A stretch of DNA of 9,109 nt, from the NCBI GenBank assembly GCA_900545015.1, contig UQXJ01000044.1, positions 1-9,109 on the forward strand, written 5' to 3'. The translations under genes and the position numbers were made by a program. The notes under the pieces were generated by a model, which was given only the letters and a program-made list of their open reading frames with translations, did no database searches and was not told the DNA's origin. The stretch is from an uncultured Mollicutes bacterium (lineage in GTDB: Bacteria; Bacillota_I; Bacilli_A; RFN20; CAG-826). Positions 5,732-9,109 of this stretch are shown one piece after another (within the stretch, counting starts at the first letter, position 1; the number at the start of each line of letters is the position of its first letter).

Positions 5732-8284
5732 TTAATCGGATACTGACTTAAGAGCTTCAGCCATTTGAATTTTTTTGATTTTTGGATAGAAGATGAATGT
5801 TGTTAAAAGAATACAAACAAAAGCAAATCCAACACTATAAACATAACTTAATATTTTTATATGTTTTCCAAATACTAATCCGATGCTTCCAATATTAATA
5901 ATTACATATTGGTGTAAAAATAAGCCAAATATAATTCCAACAATTACACCAAAAAATGACATAAAAACAATTTCTCTATAAATATATGCAAGTGCCTCTC
6001 TTTTAAAATATCCAACAACACGAAGGGTTGCAATTTCTTTTATACGTTCAGAAATAATAATATCTGTTAAGTTATAAACAACAATTGCAATAAGTGCTCC
6101 ACAAAGTAAAACTAAAATAGCAATTAAAGCATCTAAATTATCTAAAATTTGGCCATATAGCTCTTTTGTTGATAAAGTTGATGAAATTGCAGTTATATTT
6201 TCATCATAAATTAAACTTTCAGAATATTTTTTAACATCTTCATCCTTTAAACCGGTTTCAATAATAAATGAATTCTTTTCAAGATTTGGAAAATATTTAT
6301 TAAATACAGCTTCCCCAAAATAAACATAATTTGAAACATAATTAGTTGTGATTGCACTTACTTTTGCTTGTGCAATGTGCCCACTAGAACTTAAGTCAAT
6401 TAAAACATAATCTCCAATTGTAATGTTGTTTGCTTCAGCAATTTGTTTAGTGATGATAACACTATTTTCATTAAACTCAATGTTGTCATCAAACCCAACG
6501 TAGTCATTTATTTTATTTGAGCTAAGAATTGAAACATCAATATTTTGTTCTTTTCCTTTTACAGTTCCTTCATCATAAAAAATTAGGTCGTTTTTATAAT
6601 GAGTTGAAGCAAAAGGGTTATTATTTGTATCTTTTACAGTTACAACAAAATCATAATTAATAATAGTTTTATATTGGGCACCTTTAACAACTGATAAAGA
6701 GTCTTTCAAAGCAAAGCTAACCAAAAGTAAAGCGACACAGCCACCAACTCCTACAATAATCATAAGTAGATTCTTCTTAAATCTAAAAATATTTCTTAGC
6801 ATTGATTTATATTTAAATTTTAAATGTTTCCGAATAAATGGTATTTTTTCTACTAATATTTTTCTTCCGGCTTTTGGTGTTTTAGCAATAAGAAGTGAGG
6901 AAACTGTTTCTCTTAATGAAGAATAAGAAATTGCAGAAATCGCTCCAATAATCATAAAAATCATTAATGCTGAAAATCCCAAAATTATTCCAGTTTGGAA
7001 TGTAAAAACTAATGGTGGAAGTTTATATAAAGTACGATAAATATTAGAAATAACATAAGGCAAAATAAAAATGCCTAAAATTGATCCAAGAACACAGCCT
7101 AAAACACTAGCTATAAGGCCATAAAATAGATACTTTCTATAAATCCCGTATTTTGTAAAACCTATTGATTTTAATGTTCCCATTTTCGCTCTGTCTTTTG
7201 CAATAATTCTTGTCATTGAAGATAAAGAAACAAGCATTCCTATTAAATAAAAGAATATAGGCAAAATTTGGCCAATAATCGTAACTTTATTTACATCCTC
7301 TTTAAGCATTCTTGCTCCTTGAATTTCGTTGCGTGTAAGAACATACCACTTAGGATTATTTTCATTTAAAAATTTCTTATATTGAATCTCAGTGTTTTCG
7401 TTAATTATTTTTTTATTGCTTTCATTTTCAATAAGTCTATCAGCAAGTGCTTTTGCTGTTTCTTCGTTTATAAGTTGCGATTCCATCAACTTTTCTACGA
7501 TGCCTTTATATACTTCATTTTTAACTTCTTCTTTTATTTTTTCTTTAATTTTTGATTTTCTATTTTCAATTAAAGATGAGCTAATTGTTTCAATATCAGC
7601 TACTTTTTTGGTTATATATTGTTCGTATTCTTCCGAAAAAGCCTGCAAATCCTTAGTATTTTTAAAAGTTATCTTAATCATTGATGCATTTAAATCATCA
7701 AAATAAGTCTCGTTAAAGTAGCAAACTAAGTTTATTTCCTTAGTTCCAATTGCCGTTTTATCTTTTGAATTTGCTATATAAAAAGGATCGCTAACTGTTC
7801 CGACAATAGTACTTTTTTCTTCATCAACAGTAATATAATCCCCGATTTTATATTCCACTAAACCTTCTGAAGAAAGAGCAACGCACTCATTTTTATTTGA
7901 TGGAAGTCTACCATCAATAAGAGTTAATTTATCAATTGCATTGTCTTCAAAAGTTCTATAAATTAGTCGCCCGGTGACTTTTTTGTTATTTACATAATAA
8001 TATTCGTCAATTTGATAATGGCTTTCAATCAAGTCAATATCATCAATTTTTTCTTTAATTTTAGAGGTATCTTCCTCATCAAATCCTATCGTTGAGACAA
8101 TATATGTATCCACAAAATTGTTTTCTTTATAATATTTATCAACAGTGTATTCAATATCTGGTGATGTTGACATTAAACCGACAATAAAAGAAATTCCTAA
8201 AAATACTATTAAGAATATTGCGATTAAATGAGATAAATCTTCTTTTATTGAAGACATTATGTATTTAATATATGTTTTTTTCAT
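5732..8284 (-). CDS. ABC transporter permease, FtsX/MacB type, with long helical extracellular insert
   Basis: 850 residues with about eight membrane segments: near 17-37, 337-357, 388-410, 431-453, 505-525, 717-737, 773-795 and 813-833. This is the duplicated FtsX-type plan. Each FtsX half carries its cytoplasmic coupling motif: AKDRAKMGTLKSIGFTK (362-378) and SERIKEIATLRVVGYFKRE (745-763). The first extracellular region (about 40-335) resembles a MacB-like periplasmic-core domain (DGRLPSNKNECV, 124-135) and then an unusual charged helical stretch (about 233-310) likely to form a coiled coil. The second extracellular domain is about 530-715. Such permeases usually move lipids, lipoproteins or peptides, or transmit force to wall hydrolases rather than importing solutes. 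The start is ATG 8282-8284, 3 bases after the ATPase stop. There is no strong ribosome site, which suggests coupled translation. The substrate is unknown. Confidence 0.92.
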   Translation of the reverse strand: MKKTYIKYIMSSIKEDLSHLIAIFLIVFLGISFIVGLMSTSPDIEYTVDKYYKENNFVDTYIVSTIGFDEEDTSKIKEKIDDIDLIESHYQIDEYYYVNNKKVTGRLIYRTFEDNAIDKLTLIDGRLPSNKNECVALSSEGLVEYKIGDYITVDEEKSTIVGTVSDPFYIANSKDKTAIGTKEINLVCYFNETYFDDLNASMIKITFKNTKDLQAFSEEYEQYITKKVADIETISSSLIENRKSKIKEKIKEEVKNEVYKGIVEKLMESQLINEETAKALADRLIENESNKKIINENTEIQYKKFLNENNPKWYVLTRNEIQGARMLKEDVNKVTIIGQILPIFFYLIGMLVSLSSMTRIIAKDRAKMGTLKSIGFTKYGIYRKYLFYGLIASVLGCVLGSILGIFILPYVISNIYRTLYKLPPLVFTFQTGIILGFSALMIFMIIGAISAISYSSLRETVSSLLIAKTPKAGRKILVEKIPFIRKHLKFKYKSMLRNIFRFKKNLLMIIVGVGGCVALLLVSFALKDSLSVVKGAQYKTIINYDFVVTVKDTNNNPFASTHYKNDLIFYDEGTVKGKEQNIDVSILSSNKINDYVGFDDNIEFNENSVIITKQIAEANNITIGDYVLIDLSSSGHIAQAKVSAITTNYVSNYVYFGEAVFNKYFPNLEKNSFIIETGLKDEDVKKYSESLIYDENITAISSTLSTKELYGQILDNLDALIAILVLLCGALIAIVVYNLTDIIISERIKEIATLRVVGYFKREALAYIYREIVFMSFFGVIVGIIFGLFLHQYVIINIGSIGLVFGKHIKILSYVYSVGFAFVCILLTTFIFYPKIKKIQMAEALKSVSD

Positions 8285-8287
8285 TAA

Positions 8288-8989
8288 TTACCATTCAATA
8301 TCTTCGATTGGCATTGGATGTTTATTGAATTCTTCTCCAACAATCGTACCGTTTTTAATATGTAAAACATGATCAGCCATTTGAGTAAGCGCACCATTAT
8401 GAGTAATAACAATTACTGTTTTTTTCTCTTTTTTACATAAATCATATAAAACTTTTAATACTTTTTTACCAGTTTCATAATCAAGTGCACCAGTTGGTTC
8501 ATCACATAATAGAAGTTTTGGATTTTTAGCAAGTGCACGAGCAATCGAAACTCTTTGTTGCTCTCCTCCACTTAATTGAGCAGGAAAATTATGTTCTCTT
8601 TCTTCAAGTCCTACAGCTTTTAAAGCATCAGAAGAATTTAAAGGATTAGAACAAATTTCAGTAGCAATTTCAACGTTATCTTTTGCAGTTAAATTAGGCA
8701 TTAAATTATAGAATTGAAAGACAAATCCGATAACATTTCGACGAAATAATGTTAATTTTTTATCGTTATAAGTAGAAATATCTTCTCCATCAACAACAAT
8801 AGATCCTTTAGTAATAGAATCCATTCCGCCAAGAAGATTAAGTAAGGTGGTTTTGCCACTTCCACTAGGCCCGACGATTACACAAAATTCACCCTTATTA
8901 ATAGAAAAATTAAGGTCAGAATTTGCTTTAATTACATTGCTACCAACAATATATTCTTTATAAACATGTTTAAATTCTACAATCTTCAT
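8288..8989 (-). CDS. ABC transporter ATP-binding protein, MacB/LolD type
   Basis: 233 residues with every nucleotide-binding motif intact: Walker A GPSGSGKTT (40-48), Q-loop Gln92 in FVFQFYNLMP, signature LSGGEQQR (139-146), Walker B LLLCDEPTGALD with Asp163-Glu164, and H-switch His197 in VITHN. The LMPNLTAKDNVE stretch and the CDEPTGALD form are typical of the MacB/LolD/FtsE-like subgroup that pairs with FtsX-type permeases. It should dimerise and power the 850-residue permease encoded 3 bases downstream. The start is ATG 8987-8989. The preceding GTGGTG is a weak ribosome site, but the next plausible Met would remove Walker A. It is the first gene of its operon in this window. Confidence 0.96.
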   Translation of the reverse strand: MKIVEFKHVYKEYIVGSNVIKANSDLNFSINKGEFCVIVGPSGSGKTTLLNLLGGMDSITKGSIVVDGEDISTYNDKKLTLFRRNVIGFVFQFYNLMPNLTAKDNVEIATEICSNPLNSSDALKAVGLEEREHNFPAQLSGGEQQRVSIARALAKNPKLLLCDEPTGALDYETGKKVLKVLYDLCKKEKKTVIVITHNGALTQMADHVLHIKNGTIVGEEFNKHPMPIEDIEW

Positions 8990-9012
8990 AATTACGCACC
9001 ACTATCGATTAA

Positions 9013-9021
9013 ATTCTAACA
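9013..9021 (-). promoter_or_regulatory. Extended -10 promoter of the ABC/degV operon
   Basis: The minus strand reads TGTTAGAAT, that is TG, one base, then TAGAAT, one mismatch from TATAAT. It ends 23 bases before the ATPase ATG. No good -35 lies 17 bases upstream, which an extended -10 can tolerate. The predicted leader is only about 17 bases, so another promoter further upstream or beyond the edge is possible. Confidence 0.45.
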
Positions 9022-9027
9022 TAAAAA

Positions 9028-9038
9028 AGAATAATTCT
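9028..9038. promoter_or_regulatory. Inverted repeat AGAATAATTCT between the -10 and -35 positions
   Basis: Perfect 5-base arms around a central A lie just upstream of the candidate -10 of the ABC operon, a position where a repressor would block transcription. It only loosely resembles Fur/PerR-type boxes. It may be chance in AT-rich DNA. The rest of 8990-9109 shows nothing else that I can support. Confidence 0.25.
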
Positions 9039-9109
9039 ACTAAAGATTTTTACCTTTATACACTATAATAACTAACAAAAAAACAATATTTTGATGATAA
9101 ACTAAGAAT

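Noticed and set aside
7392..7706. Plus-strand open frame of 104 codons inside the permease gene
   Set aside because: It lies antisense to a well-supported permease. Its Ser/Phe/Leu-rich translation is what the Lys/Glu-rich coiled-coil stretch gives in reverse.

Overview
The window is about 9.1 kb from a low-GC bacterium, most likely an uncultured gut-type member of the Bacillota (Clostridia or a relative). Three things suggest this: an AgrC/AgrA-style GHKL kinase with a LytTR response regulator, a DegV-family protein, and AT-rich GGAGG-led genes ending in hairpin-plus-T-tract terminators. TGA is used as a stop (kinase gene), so the code is not that of Mycoplasma. No host name can be assigned from the sequence. 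All seven supported genes lie on the minus strand, so transcription runs from right to left.

Right part (about 9109 down to 4673): an extended -10 promoter, an ABC ATPase, an 850-residue FtsX-type permease 3 bases later, and after 55 bases a DegV-family fatty-acid-binding protein with a possible internal promoter. The unit ends in two successive intrinsic terminators. The ATPase and permease form a MacB/LolCDE-like ABC system. DegV may be a co-transcribed housekeeping partner.

Middle part (about 4670 to 2334): a good sigma-A-type promoter (TTGATA, 17 bases, TATAAA) drives a two-component system. The LytTR response regulator and the membrane GHKL histidine kinase are separated by one base. 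A terminator hairpin follows the kinase. Overlapping both the kinase stop codon and this hairpin is a two-copy, 20-base-period direct repeat (TGTCCTAAGTCGT core), the most conspicuous unexplained non-coding structure here.

Left part (2330 to 1): a lipoprotein with a bacterial Ig-like region and an unrecognised beta-rich C-terminal half. After 18 bases comes a membrane-anchored glycoside hydrolase family 3 protein that runs off the left edge. This GH3 begins with the alpha/beta sandwich domain and then the fibronectin-III-like domain, so its domain order is permuted and any TIM barrel must lie outside the window.

A plausible reading, which is inference, is that the two-component system senses an extracellular signal and may regulate the adjacent lipoprotein/GH3 surface unit. 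The ABC-DegV unit looks separate: it is more AT-rich and CpG-poor than the left half, with the change falling in the 4479-4788 intergenic region. I found no CRISPR array, RNA gene, complete mobile element or clearly undescribed system.
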